64,000 nt of DNA from Ruminococcus sp. (lineage in GTDB: Bacteria; Bacillota; Clostridia; Oscillospirales; Acutalibacteraceae): contig SFGA01000004.1 of NCBI GenBank assembly GCA_004556705.1, forward strand, positions 25,856 to 89,855, in the 5' to 3' direction. A model generated the notes under the pieces. That model was not told where the DNA came from, did not search any database, and saw only the letters and a list, made by a program, of their open reading frames with translations. This document shows, one piece after another, positions 41,830 through 48,999 of this stretch; the first letter of the stretch is position 1, and each line of letters begins with the position of its first letter. A program made the translations under genes and the position numbers.

Positions 41830-42504
41830 CTATACCTTTTCCTTTGTTTTTTCTTCTTGTTTAACAGTTTCCTCTGTATTCTCATTGTCAGCGTTTGTGA
41901 CCACTTTTGCCACTGTTTTTATCATAATAGCACAATCTAACAAAATTGACACATTATTGACATACCACACATTGAGTTCAATTCTCTTATGCCATTCTAC
42001 GCCTTTCCTGCCGTTGACCTGTGCCCAACCCGTGATGCCCGGTCTTACAAGAAACATTTTTAACTGTTCATCGGAATATTCTTCAATCGGCCACGGATGA
42101 TATGTAAGCGGCGGTCTTGGACCTACGAAGCTCATATCGCCTTTAATTATGTTAACAAGCTGAGGCAATTCGTCAATGCTCGTTGCACGAATAAACTTGC
42201 CTACTTTTGTAACTCTTGTGTCACCTTTGCCGGAATAAACGCCGCTACCTGTGTTTTCCGCACCTACACACATTGAGCGAAATTTATAAATATTAAATAC
42301 CTTTCCGTCCTTGCCTATTCTCTGCTGTTTGAAAATAACCGGCCCTTTGCTTTCGAGTTTAATAGCAATCGAAACAACCGCAAAAATCGGAATCAAAACA
42401 ACAAGCGAAACAAGCGAAATCACAAAATCGAAAAAGCGCTTAATATATCTGTTATAAATGCCCGTATAGTTATGTTTTTCAACATTTGTCAATTTACTTT
42501 TCAC
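41830..42504 (-). CDS. Undecaprenyl-phosphate sugar-phosphate transferase (initiating enzyme)
   Basis: Membrane-anchored enzyme that transfers a sugar-1-phosphate to undecaprenyl phosphate and so starts each repeat unit. It has one hydrophobic N-terminal segment (FVISLVSLVVLIPIFAVVSIAI) followed by the catalytic domain with FKQQRIGKDGKVFNIYKFRSM, the DELPQL.NI.KGDMSFVGPRPP block and PGITGWAQVNGR. The C-terminus is a charged tail. The GTG at 42504 with GGGGGTG 7 nt upstream is preferred over TTG at 42510. It is the first gene of the operon. Confidence 0.93.
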   Translation of the reverse strand: MKSKLTNVEKHNYTGIYNRYIKRFFDFVISLVSLVVLIPIFAVVSIAIKLESKGPVIFKQQRIGKDGKVFNIYKFRSMCVGAENTGSGVYSGKGDTRVTKVGKFIRATSIDELPQLVNIIKGDMSFVGPRPPLTYHPWPIEEYSDEQLKMFLVRPGITGWAQVNGRKGVEWHKRIELNVWYVNNVSILLDCAIMIKTVAKVVTNADNENTEETVKQEEKTKEKV

Positions 42505-42546
42505 TATCAAGCACCCCCAATTTCCCCATTAAACATATACTATAAT

Positions 42547-42575
42547 ATTATATATTCATAAGCTATAAAAGTCAA
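42547..42575 (-). promoter_or_regulatory. SigA-type promoter of the polysaccharide operon
   Basis: Minus strand TTGACT (42570-42575), 17-bp spacer, TATAAT (42547-42552). It lies between the terminator of the holin/lysozyme cassette and the first polysaccharide gene. A 6-bp inverted repeat (GCTAAC/GTTAGC at 42588-42607) is just upstream. Confidence 0.85.
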
Positions 42576-42617
42576 TGAAAATCGTTCGCTAACAGGCAAC
42601 AGTTAGCTCAAAAAAGC

Positions 42618-42648
42618 AGGGCTGTAAAATCTTAGATTTTACAGCCCT
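42618..42648 (-). terminator. Strong intrinsic terminator of the holin/lysozyme cassette
   Basis: A perfect 14-bp stem, AGGGCTGTAAAATC with GATTTTACAGCCCT, and a 3-nt loop. On the minus strand it is followed by GCTTTTTTG. It lies 4 nt past the holin stop. Confidence 0.93.
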
Positions 42649-42652
42649 AACT

Positions 42653-42898
42653 TTATTTAGATAATTGTTTTATAACTTGATTTCCAAATACAGATGTGCC
42701 TGCCACAAGCACACCTTGTATTACAGAATCTACACTTACTCCGAGCAATCCTATTGTTCCAAGAACACCGAAAAGCAATAAAATAAGCGGTATATATTTG
42801 TCATTTATTTTTTCGAGGCGTTTGATAATCATTCCGATGATATTAAGTGCCGGAATAAGAATTAAAGCCTTATCGGTAATATACTCCAAAACTTCCAT
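42653..42898 (-). CDS. Phage-type holin
   Basis: An 81-residue membrane protein with two or three hydrophobic segments: ALILIPALNIIGMII (residues 11-25), IPLILLLFGVLGTIGLLGV (36-54), and a more polar VIQGVLVAGTSVFGNQVI (59-76). The pattern LIPALNIIG...DKYIPLILL...GVLVAG..VFGNQ is that of a common Firmicutes phage holin family. It would form membrane lesions that release the GH25 lysozyme encoded upstream. A GAGGTGG site precedes the ATG. Confidence 0.88.
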   Translation of the reverse strand: MEVLEYITDKALILIPALNIIGMIIKRLEKINDKYIPLILLLFGVLGTIGLLGVSVDSVIQGVLVAGTSVFGNQVIKQLSK

Positions 42899-42907
42899 TT
42901 AACCACC

Positions 42908-43768
42908 TCACCTTATATCTGATTTATTGATAAATCCCGTCACATTTTCACCTATCGGCTTCTTTCCGGCTCTCGTCGGTGATGTCGTAATACGGTATCT
43001 ACCGTTAACTTCTATACCGTCATAAATATAAAATGTACCCGATTTTCTTGTTGCAGGTGTTTTGGTAGTTGCGGATACATAGATAGGTGTGTTTGAGAGT
43101 GATACCATCATTCTCGGAGAATATGACTTGTTATCTTTAACAGGTTCCAATCCTGAAAAGCCGTTAAGACCGTTAGATTTGATTATCAAAGAATAATCCT
43201 TATAGCTTTCATCAAGATCGACTCTGCCTGAAATTCCGTCAATTTCGCCCTGTGAAGAATATTGCCAAATGCCATAATTTCCGCCATAGGTTGCCTTATC
43301 CGACCACTGTGCAAGCCATGTGTCATATTTACGCTTACAATCGTCGTCCACATAATTATCAAGCCAATATTTGTTTGAATAAACGCACACATAATAGCCT
43401 GCTTTTTCAACAGTTTCACAGAACGCCCTTATAACATCCGACACGAACTGTTTGCCTTTATCCGACTGACTTTTTTCTTCCACATCAAAGGCAACCGGAT
43501 ACTCAAACTGCTTTCCACTTATCCATTTAAGGAAAATTTCTGCTTCTTTTTTGGCGTCATCGACGCTCTTTGCATAACTGTAATGATAAGCACCGAGTTT
43601 TATTCCCGCATTTTTTGCATTTGAATAATTCTCCTCAAATCGTTCATCCTTTTGATTGTCATATTTTCCGTACCCTGCTCTCAAAATTGCAAAATCAACA
43701 CCTGAATTTTTAACTCTATGCCAATCTATCTTGCCTTGGTGCTTTGATACATCAATGCCTTTACTCAT
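42908..43768 (-). CDS. GH25 lysozyme (endolysin type) with C-terminal SH3-like region
   Basis: Muramidase that cleaves the MurNAc-GlcNAc bond of peptidoglycan. The GH25 domain covers residues 1-190, with catalytic-site acids D6 (SKGIDVSKHQG), D95 and E97 (AFDVEEKS) and the GIWQYSSQG motif. Residues 220-286 look like a cell-wall-binding SH3-type domain. No signal peptide is present, so export needs the holin, as for phage endolysins. The ATG at 43768 (AAAGGA upstream) overlaps the XhlA gene by 8 nt. Confidence 0.92.
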   Translation of the reverse strand: MSKGIDVSKHQGKIDWHRVKNSGVDFAILRAGYGKYDNQKDERFEENYSNAKNAGIKLGAYHYSYAKSVDDAKKEAEIFLKWISGKQFEYPVAFDVEEKSQSDKGKQFVSDVIRAFCETVEKAGYYVCVYSNKYWLDNYVDDDCKRKYDTWLAQWSDKATYGGNYGIWQYSSQGEIDGISGRVDLDESYKDYSLIIKSNGLNGFSGLEPVKDNKSYSPRMMVSLSNTPIYVSATTKTPATRKSGTFYIYDGIEVNGRYRITTSPTRAGKKPIGENVTGFINKSDIR

Positions 43769-43988
43769 AATATTCATTCCTTTCAATAGTTGATATTCTT
43801 TGTTCTTGGAGTTTTACTCTTTCCTCCAAAAGTGGCACTCGTTGTGCAAAGTTGTTGTGTTTGTCAACTTTTTTCTCAAGCTCACGAATACGATAATTGG
43901 TGAGCTTTGTACTTGTCATAATGCCTCCGACTGTTCCGACAGATGTTCCTAAAAACGAAAAAATAGCTATCCATATTTCAAGATTCAT
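43761..43988 (-). CDS. XhlA-like membrane protein of phage lysis cassettes
   Basis: A 75-residue protein with one N-terminal transmembrane segment (IWIAIFSFLGTSVGTVGGIM) followed by a coiled-coil tail rich in Glu, Lys and Arg (LTNYRIRELEKKVDKHNNFA and VPLLEERVKLQEQRISTIE). This type sits beside holin and endolysin genes in many Firmicutes prophages and probably assists lysis. It is inferred from pattern and position. GGAGATG precedes the ATG, overlapping the end of the previous gene. Confidence 0.8.
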   Translation of the reverse strand: MNLEIWIAIFSFLGTSVGTVGGIMTSTKLTNYRIRELEKKVDKHNNFAQRVPLLEERVKLQEQRISTIERNEYYE

Positions 43989-44174
43989 TTAAGCATCTCC
44001 CAAAACAATCTTTGCGCTGTTTCTCACTTGCGCAAGTGATGTCGCCGTACTCAAACCCTCGGCAAGTGATATTAAACCGTCTTTTTGAATAGGCTCTTCG
44101 TTAGCAACATGTTCGAGCTTTGCAAGTTCTTCCTCGGTCATATCTCTGTATATTTCGTTTTCAAGTATTCTCAT
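43989..44174 (-). CDS. 61-residue protein of the cassette, unknown
   Basis: I do not recognise this protein. It is 61 residues, mostly helical in appearance, acidic at the N-terminus (MRILENEIYRDMTEEELAKL) and Ala/Ser-rich at the C-terminus (SLAEGLSTATSLAQVRNSAK). It may correspond to the small protein found after tail-fibre genes in phages. The start overlaps the fibre gene stop by 4 nt and has GAGGTG 8 nt upstream; the next gene starts directly after its stop. Confidence 0.75.
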   Translation of the reverse strand: MRILENEIYRDMTEEELAKLEHVANEEPIQKDGLISLAEGLSTATSLAQVRNSAKIVLGDA

Positions 44175-45331
44175 CTTCCATACACCTCAATTTCCATTCC
44201 TACAGGAAATGTTCTTGTTTCACCTGTCGGAGAAAGAACTATTTCATCAGCACATAATTCTTCATCTTTCAGTTTTTTCACATTCCTGATATATCCCATA
44301 TTATCCGCCAAGCCATCTACCATGTAAGCAGAAGTAGTGGTAATTGAATTAAGTCTCGTGCCTGTTTGAAATTCCCAACGATTGTTATTTATTTTTGCAT
44401 TCATTACGACAACATGATACTTTCCTGCGGTTCCTCCCACAATAATAGTTCTGTTGTAAAATTGCGAAAGTTCGACATTTGCAATCGAATGTAACTTCAC
44501 ACTAATATATGCAAACGATAATAAATTGTCATTTGCCGGAATAAAAAATGTTGCATAAACCTCGCTTAAATTCAAATTTTCTCCTATCATATCTCGTGTG
44601 ATACGAATAGATTTTACCGCTTCGCTTAATGTTCCGGAATAAATCAAACGACTCGCTTTAGATGTTTTTTTATCGACATATGCTTTTACAGCCTTATTTT
44701 GAACAGCATTTTCAGATGTATCGGACATTTCTGAGTCCACAGAAACAGCCGGACCCATATCGCCTTTATCTCCCTTATCGCCTTTTTCACCCTTGTCGCC
44801 CTGTAAACCTCTGTCGCCCTTGTCGCCTTTATCGCCTTTTTCGCCCTTTATGCCTTGCTCTCCTTTTTCGCCTTGTAATCCTCTGTCGCCTTTATCGCCT
44901 TTGAAATCTCCGTTTTTAACGGCTTCAAGCAAAGAGTTTACAGAAAAATCGTATTCTTCTCGAAGCATATCGTCACAAGAGGCTATCGGAGAAAAACAAA
45001 GTTTAATCTCTTTAGCTTTAATTAGCTTTTCGGTTTCGTAAGTCGTTTCATTGATTTCTACGACATTGAAATAGCAGAGCATACTCATACTGCTTGTAAG
45101 GCTTGCAGGCATATCGAAGCTGATTTTATTGCTTTCGTTGGGTGTAAGATATTCAGTTCTGACAACTCCTGTCGGGAGAGAAAACTCAATATAATATCTG
45201 TACTGCGGTGAAATGTACTGTGCATCTATTTCAAATACGAGGGTAGTCGCATTATGCTCATACATAGTGCCCGCATTGTATATTTCATCGGACAAAGAGC
45301 CGTCAACCTTTACGGTTACTGTTTTATTCAT
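44171..45331 (-). CDS. BppU-like baseplate/fibre protein with collagen-like Gly-X-Y stretch
   Basis: A 386-residue protein. Residues 1-115 resemble the N-terminal beta-sandwich of BppU-type phage baseplate upper proteins (the YYIEFSLPTGVVRTEYL region). A helical link ends in SLLEAVKNGDF. Seventeen uninterrupted Gly-X-Y triplets then run over residues 145-195 (GDK GDR GLQ GEK and similar). They are followed by a short helical NAVQNKAVKAYVDKK repeat-type linker typical of tail fibres and a C-terminal beta-rich domain. It is probably trimeric. The ATG at 45331 has GAGGAG 8 nt upstream, overlapping the regulator's stop codon. Confidence 0.8.
   Translation of the reverse strand: MNKTVTVKVDGSLSDEIYNAGTMYEHNATTLVFEIDAQYISPQYRYYIEFSLPTGVVRTEYLTPNESNKISFDMPASLTSSMSMLCYFNVVEINETTYETEKLIKAKEIKLCFSPIASCDDMLREEYDFSVNSLLEAVKNGDFKGDKGDRGLQGEKGEQGIKGEKGDKGDKGDRGLQGDKGEKGDKGDKGDMGPAVSVDSEMSDTSENAVQNKAVKAYVDKKTSKASRLIYSGTLSEAVKSIRITRDMIGENLNLSEVYATFFIPANDNLLSFAYISVKLHSIANVELSQFYNRTIIVGGTAGKYHVVVMNAKINNNRWEFQTGTRLNSITTTSAYMVDGLADNMGYIRNVKKLKDEELCADEIVLSPTGETRTFPVGMEIEVYGR
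44747..44899 (-). repeat. Collagen-like Gly-X-Y coding repeats
   Basis: Seventeen codon triplets starting with Gly, rich in GDK, GEK and GDR. The DNA shows imperfect 9-bp periodicity and an approximately 54-bp higher-order repeat (GDR-GLQ-GEK recurs as GDR-GLQ-GDK). Confidence 0.9.
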
Positions 45332-45333
45332 AT

Positions 45334-45729
45334 TCAATTCTCCTCGCTGATATTATTTATAATTTGGTCAAAGTCTTTCGGAAGGTCAACAAGAGAGAAA
45401 CCGCACAAATACGCATATTTAAGTACCGAATATAATTTATCGGTAGCCGCCTTGAGCGTTTTGTAAACCTGCTGTCTTGAAACACCGTGCTTTTCTGAAA
45501 TGTCGGTTATTTTCATATTTTCAAAGTATTTCTCATGCAAAAGTTCCCCCTGAAAATCGGTCAACTCGGACTTGACCGCTTCCGAAAAAATCTTTTTTAT
45601 AGTGTTTTTTCTTGTTGTTAAAATGTATTTCGGAATTTCTCTTGTATCGTCTTCGGTCATAAATTCAAACTTCTCGGACAAAAGTCTGTATTCGCCGACA
45701 TCAATTCCGATAATATCCCTATTATTCAT
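45334..45729 (-). CDS. Sigma-region-4-like HTH regulator heading the cassette
   Basis: A 131-residue protein. Residues 56-110 match a sigma-70 region 4-type helix-turn-helix (LTDFQGELLHEKYFENMKIT then ISEKHGVSRQQVYKTLKAAT). The N-terminal 50 residues contain no recognisable region 2, so it is an incomplete sigma or a sigma-like activator, as in some phage late regulators. The ATG at 45729 has GGGAGGTGG upstream. An in-frame codon at 45861 is rejected because that segment holds the promoter and hairpin. Confidence 0.78.
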   Translation of the reverse strand: MNNRDIIGIDVGEYRLLSEKFEFMTEDDTREIPKYILTTRKNTIKKIFSEAVKSELTDFQGELLHEKYFENMKITDISEKHGVSRQQVYKTLKAATDKLYSVLKYAYLCGFSLVDLPKDFDQIINNISEEN

Positions 45730-45759
45730 TTTCCACCTCCCGAAAGTTTCGTAAATTAA

Positions 45760-45798
45760 AACAACACCTAACAACCAAAATCGGTCGTAGGTGTTGTT
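45760..45798 (-). promoter_or_regulatory. Leader hairpin (attenuator-like) of the cassette
   Basis: AACAACACCTA pairs perfectly with TAGGTGTTGTT (11 bp), extended by CGACC/GGTTG inside. On the minus strand it is followed by TTTTAATTT, so it resembles a weak intrinsic terminator 25-60 nt after the transcription start and 30 nt ahead of the regulator's ATG. On the plus strand the same hairpin is followed by T6. Confidence 0.7.
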
Positions 45799-45829
45799 TT
45801 TTAATGTGCGTCGTTCACTCGCATATTTA

Positions 45830-45858
45830 ATTATAGGACGCTTTTTGTTACTTGTCAA
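45830..45858 (-). promoter_or_regulatory. Full-consensus SigA promoter of the cassette
   Basis: Minus strand TTGACA (45853-45858), 17-bp spacer, TATAAT (45830-45835): both hexamers perfect. It starts right after the terminator of the glycerol-3-phosphate operon. Confidence 0.92.
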
Positions 45859-45865
45859 CACAAAA

Positions 45866-45897
45866 ATAAGACCGATTGAAAAATCAATCGGCCTTAT
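45866..45897 (-). terminator. Intrinsic terminator of the glp-like operon
   Basis: ATAAGACCGATTGA pairs with TCAATCGGCCTTAT (one G-T) around an AAAA loop. On the minus strand the tail is TTTTTG. It lies 14 nt past the DUF1667 gene. Confidence 0.9.
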
Positions 45898-45911
45898 ATG
45901 TATTAAGAATA

Positions 45912-46271
45912 TTATGCTTCGTTAGTTACAACAATGTCAATTCCCGTTCCGAGAATATTTTTTACTGCAACATCGCCGAAGGTAACAGGCGCTTTAAGGG
46001 TAACCTTGTTTACCTCCTTCATTGCGTCAAAAAGCATCTCCTTCGGAATAGGCGAAGCTGATTTTACGGGTACAACGGGAAGTCTGCCACCCTCAACCTT
46101 AACGGTAGAAGTGAGCATTCTTTCGGGGTGAGTGCATTCCTGACGAGCGTACTTGTCACCTCTCGGGCAGGTGTTACCTGTTACGGAGATAACCTCATTG
46201 TTGTCGTCAAGCTCAACCGTTATAGCGCAACCCATAGGACAGGATACGCAAACCATTTCTCTCTTTGTCAT
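45912..46271 (-). CDS. DUF1667 iron-sulphur protein of the anaerobic G3P dehydrogenase cluster
   Basis: A 119-residue protein with the cysteine pattern C8-x2-C11-x3-C15 (CVSCPMGC), then NTCPRGDKYARQEC. It is probably a small ferredoxin-like electron carrier. In Clostridia it is nearly always encoded with GlpA-like and FAD oxidoreductase genes, as here (3-nt gap). The set probably forms a three-part anaerobic glycerol-3-phosphate dehydrogenase; this is inferred from context. Confidence 0.88.
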   Translation of the reverse strand: MTKREMVCVSCPMGCAITVELDDNNEVISVTGNTCPRGDKYARQECTHPERMLTSTVKVEGGRLPVVPVKSASPIPKEMLFDAMKEVNKVTLKAPVTFGDVAVKNILGTGIDIVVTNEA

Positions 46272-46274
46272 AAT

Positions 46275-47531
46275 TTACGCCTCCTCGATTGTTACTGTAA
46301 GTGTGCTGTCTGCAGGAAGAGATTTAACAGTGTCAAGTTTAATGAGAACATTCTCCATTTCACCGGGAGCCATCTTCTTCTTATTCTTTGACATTATAAC
46401 CTCGTCGCCGCATTTAACAACAAGCCTAACATTTTTGAATACCTGACCGACACGGAAGTAAAGCTTAACATCCTTATCGGTTTCCTTGTTAATTCTCTGA
46501 GGTACGATATAGCGAACGCCGTTAGTTCCCTGAGTATTTATATAGTCGCCTGACTTCTTCTCACCCTTAATGAACTTAGCTGCGCCCTCGCCTGCTATCT
46601 GGCTTTCCTCGGTAACATAGTCAACAAGGTCATGAACCTGCAATACGTTACCGCAAGCAAATACGCCCTTGTGGAGAGTTTCTCTGTACTCGTCAACCGA
46701 CGGGCCGTTAGTAATGCGGTCAAGCTCGATACCTGCGTTCTTTGAAAGCTCGTTCTCGGGAATAAGTCCGACAGAAAGCATCAAAGTATCGCAAGGAATG
46801 TACTCCTCTGTGCCGGGAATGGGCTTCAAATGCTCATCAACATTAGCAACCGTAACGCCCTCAAGTCTGTCCTTACCGTGAGTTGAAACAACCGTGCAAG
46901 AAAGACGAAGCGGAATATCAAAGTCCTCAAGGCACTGAACAATGTTTCTTGTAAGACCGCCCGAATAAGGCATAAGCTCGCAAACAGCCTTAACCTTTGC
47001 ACCCTCAAGAGTCATTCTTCTTGCCATAATAAGACCGATATCGCCCGAGCCGAGAATTACAACTGTTTTACCGGGCATATAGCCGTCAATGTTAACATAT
47101 TTCTGTGCAGTACCTGCGGTCATAATGCCCGAAGCTCTGCAGCCTGCGATTGAAAGTGCGCCTCTCGGTCTTTCACGGCAGCCCATTGCAAGAACAATAG
47201 CCTTAGCCTTGATTGTAAGAAGTCCGTCCTCCTTATTGCAAGCCGTAACAACATTGTCGTCCGATATATCGAGAACCATTGTGTCAACCTTGACATCAAT
47301 ATCGGTTTCCGATACTTTCTTTATAAATCTTCCTGCGTATTCAGGACCTGAAAGCTCTTCGCCGAAATAGTGAAGACCGAAGCCTGTATGAATACACTGT
47401 TCGAGAATACCGCCGAGTGTGTCAGCTCTCTCGAGAATAATAATTTTTTCAATTCCCTTTTCACGTGCTTTGAGCGCCGCTGCCATACCGGCAGGGCCGC
47501 CGCCGACTACCGCTAAATCATAATTAAGCAT
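46275..47531 (-). CDS. FAD/NAD(P)-dependent oxidoreductase, GlpB-position subunit
   Basis: Pyridine nucleotide-disulphide-type flavoprotein of 418 residues. It has FAD-binding VVGGGPAGMAAA at the N-terminus, a second nucleotide site VVILGSGDIGLIMARRM (about 155-171) and a C-terminal LSVGLIPENELS/ACGNVLQVHDLVDYV block. It lacks the CxxC redox pair of thioredoxin reductases at the usual place. The ATG at 47531 with GAGGTG upstream is favoured over GTG at 47540. It lies between the glpA-like and DUF1667 genes and probably passes electrons between them. Confidence 0.88.
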   Translation of the reverse strand: MLNYDLAVVGGGPAGMAAALKAREKGIEKIIILERADTLGGILEQCIHTGFGLHYFGEELSGPEYAGRFIKKVSETDIDVKVDTMVLDISDDNVVTACNKEDGLLTIKAKAIVLAMGCRERPRGALSIAGCRASGIMTAGTAQKYVNIDGYMPGKTVVILGSGDIGLIMARRMTLEGAKVKAVCELMPYSGGLTRNIVQCLEDFDIPLRLSCTVVSTHGKDRLEGVTVANVDEHLKPIPGTEEYIPCDTLMLSVGLIPENELSKNAGIELDRITNGPSVDEYRETLHKGVFACGNVLQVHDLVDYVTEESQIAGEGAAKFIKGEKKSGDYINTQGTNGVRYIVPQRINKETDKDVKLYFRVGQVFKNVRLVVKCGDEVIMSKNKKKMAPGEMENVLIKLDTVKSLPADSTLTVTIEEA

Positions 47532-47541
47532 TCTACACACC

Positions 47542-48972
47542 TCACTTCGTTCTCTCGTAAATAATCTTGGACTCTCCGCCGAACTTTGTAATCTCGTTCA
47601 TCGGAACGCCAAGCTCTTTCGCAAGCAATTCAACAACCTTGCTGCCACAGAAGCCGCCCTGACATCTGCCCATGCCGGCTCTTGTTCTTCTCTTAACGCC
47701 GTCAACGTCTCTTGCGCCTGCAGGAGCGTGAATAGCGTCGAGAATTTCTCCCTCGGTTATTGTTTCGCAACGGCAAATAATTCTGCCGTAAGCAGGATTT
47801 TTCTTAATAAGAGCCTCTCTCTCCTCTTTCGACATGTGTCTGAAGCGAACGGGAGCCTCTCTTGTCATCTTGTAATCAGCCTTTTCGTTAGCCGAAAGCT
47901 TTTCAAGCAAAAGCTCTTCAACATACTTTGCGATAGCAGGAGCGGCCGAAAGACCGGGAGACTCGATACCTGCACAGTTGATGAACTTATCGCTCTTATC
48001 AGAATAGCCGATAATAAAGTCGTCTGTAACCGGATGCGCACGAACACCTGCAAAGGATGTGATTGCACCTCTGAGGTTAACAGCCTTTACGCTCTTAAGA
48101 GCTCTTGATACAACAAACGCAAGTCCCTCGGGAGTTGTATCGGTATCGTCCTTGTCGGGCTCGTCCGTCGCTGACGGTCCGATAAGAAGGTTGCCGTCAA
48201 CCGTGGGAGTAACAAGAACGCCCTTGCCCATCTTATTCGGGCATTGGAATATTGTATGGTTTGCAAGGTAGCCGAAGGATTTATCAAGAAGATAATATTC
48301 GCCCTTTCTTGCAATAAGCTCAATGCTGTCGTCGCCAATCATTTTGGCAACCTCGTCAGAATGGTTACCTGCCGCATTGATTATGTACTCAGCCTCGATT
48401 GTGCCGAGAGTTGTGTCGAGCTCGTAAACGTCATTTTCTTTCTTAATTGCCTTAACTTCGCAGTTTCTGAGAAATTCAACTCCGTTAGTAACAGCCACTT
48501 CCGTTGCCGCAATTGTCAATTCATACGGGCAAACAATACCTGCTGAATTTGAAAGCAACGCACCGACAACCTCTTCGGAAACATAAGGTTCAAGTTCTCT
48601 GACCTTATCTCCGTCGATTATTTCAAGATTCGGGACACCGTTTTTGACACCTCTGTCGTACAGTTCTTTAACGTGCTCCATTTCCTCATCGGAAAAGGCA
48701 AGAACGAGAGAGCCGTTGTTTTTGTAAGGGACATTTAATTCCTTACATACCTCAGGCATCATTTCGGTTCCTTTCACATTCAATTTTGCTTTCATTGTTC
48801 CCGGAATAGCGTCAAAACCGCCGTGAACAATTGCGCTGTTAGCTTTTGTAGTACCCATTGCCACATCATTGCATCTTTCAAGCAAAGCGACCTTAATGTC
48901 ATATTTGGACAACTCCCTCGAAATGAGAGCGCCTACAACGCCCGAGCCGATGATCGCAACATCGTACTTCAT
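47542..48972 (-). CDS. glpA: Anaerobic glycerol-3-phosphate dehydrogenase, GlpA-like
   Basis: FAD-dependent oxidation of glycerol-3-phosphate to dihydroxyacetone phosphate. The 476-residue DAO-fold protein has FAD-binding IIGSGVVGALISREL at 7-21 and TTKANSAIVHGGFDA. A C-terminal BFD-like [2Fe-2S] domain has CRCETITEGEI and GRCQGGFCG. The gene lies 27 nt after the short DHHW-like gene and is followed by two partner genes. Substrate is the usual one for this trio but could be another 2-hydroxyacid. Confidence 0.88.
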   Translation of the reverse strand: MKYDVAIIGSGVVGALISRELSKYDIKVALLERCNDVAMGTTKANSAIVHGGFDAIPGTMKAKLNVKGTEMMPEVCKELNVPYKNNGSLVLAFSDEEMEHVKELYDRGVKNGVPNLEIIDGDKVRELEPYVSEEVVGALLSNSAGIVCPYELTIAATEVAVTNGVEFLRNCEVKAIKKENDVYELDTTLGTIEAEYIINAAGNHSDEVAKMIGDDSIELIARKGEYYLLDKSFGYLANHTIFQCPNKMGKGVLVTPTVDGNLLIGPSATDEPDKDDTDTTPEGLAFVVSRALKSVKAVNLRGAITSFAGVRAHPVTDDFIIGYSDKSDKFINCAGIESPGLSAAPAIAKYVEELLLEKLSANEKADYKMTREAPVRFRHMSKEEREALIKKNPAYGRIICRCETITEGEILDAIHAPAGARDVDGVKRRTRAGMGRCQGGFCGSKVVELLAKELGVPMNEITKFGGESKIIYERTK

Positions 48973-48999
48973 AAAACCTCACCCCTTGTAAAATATATA

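Noticed and set aside
44747..44899. Periodic DNA repeats as a CRISPR array
   Set aside because: The 9-bp periodicity encodes Gly-X-Y triplets inside an intact gene, with no spacer/repeat structure and no cas genes.
45729..45861. N-terminal extension of the sigma-like regulator to 45861
   Set aside because: The segment contains the -10 element and the leader hairpin, and the ATG at 45729 has a strong ribosome binding site.
42618..45866. Calling the region a full prophage
   Set aside because: No integrase, attachment repeats, terminase, portal, capsid, tail or replication genes occur on either side; only regulator, fibre and lysis genes are present.
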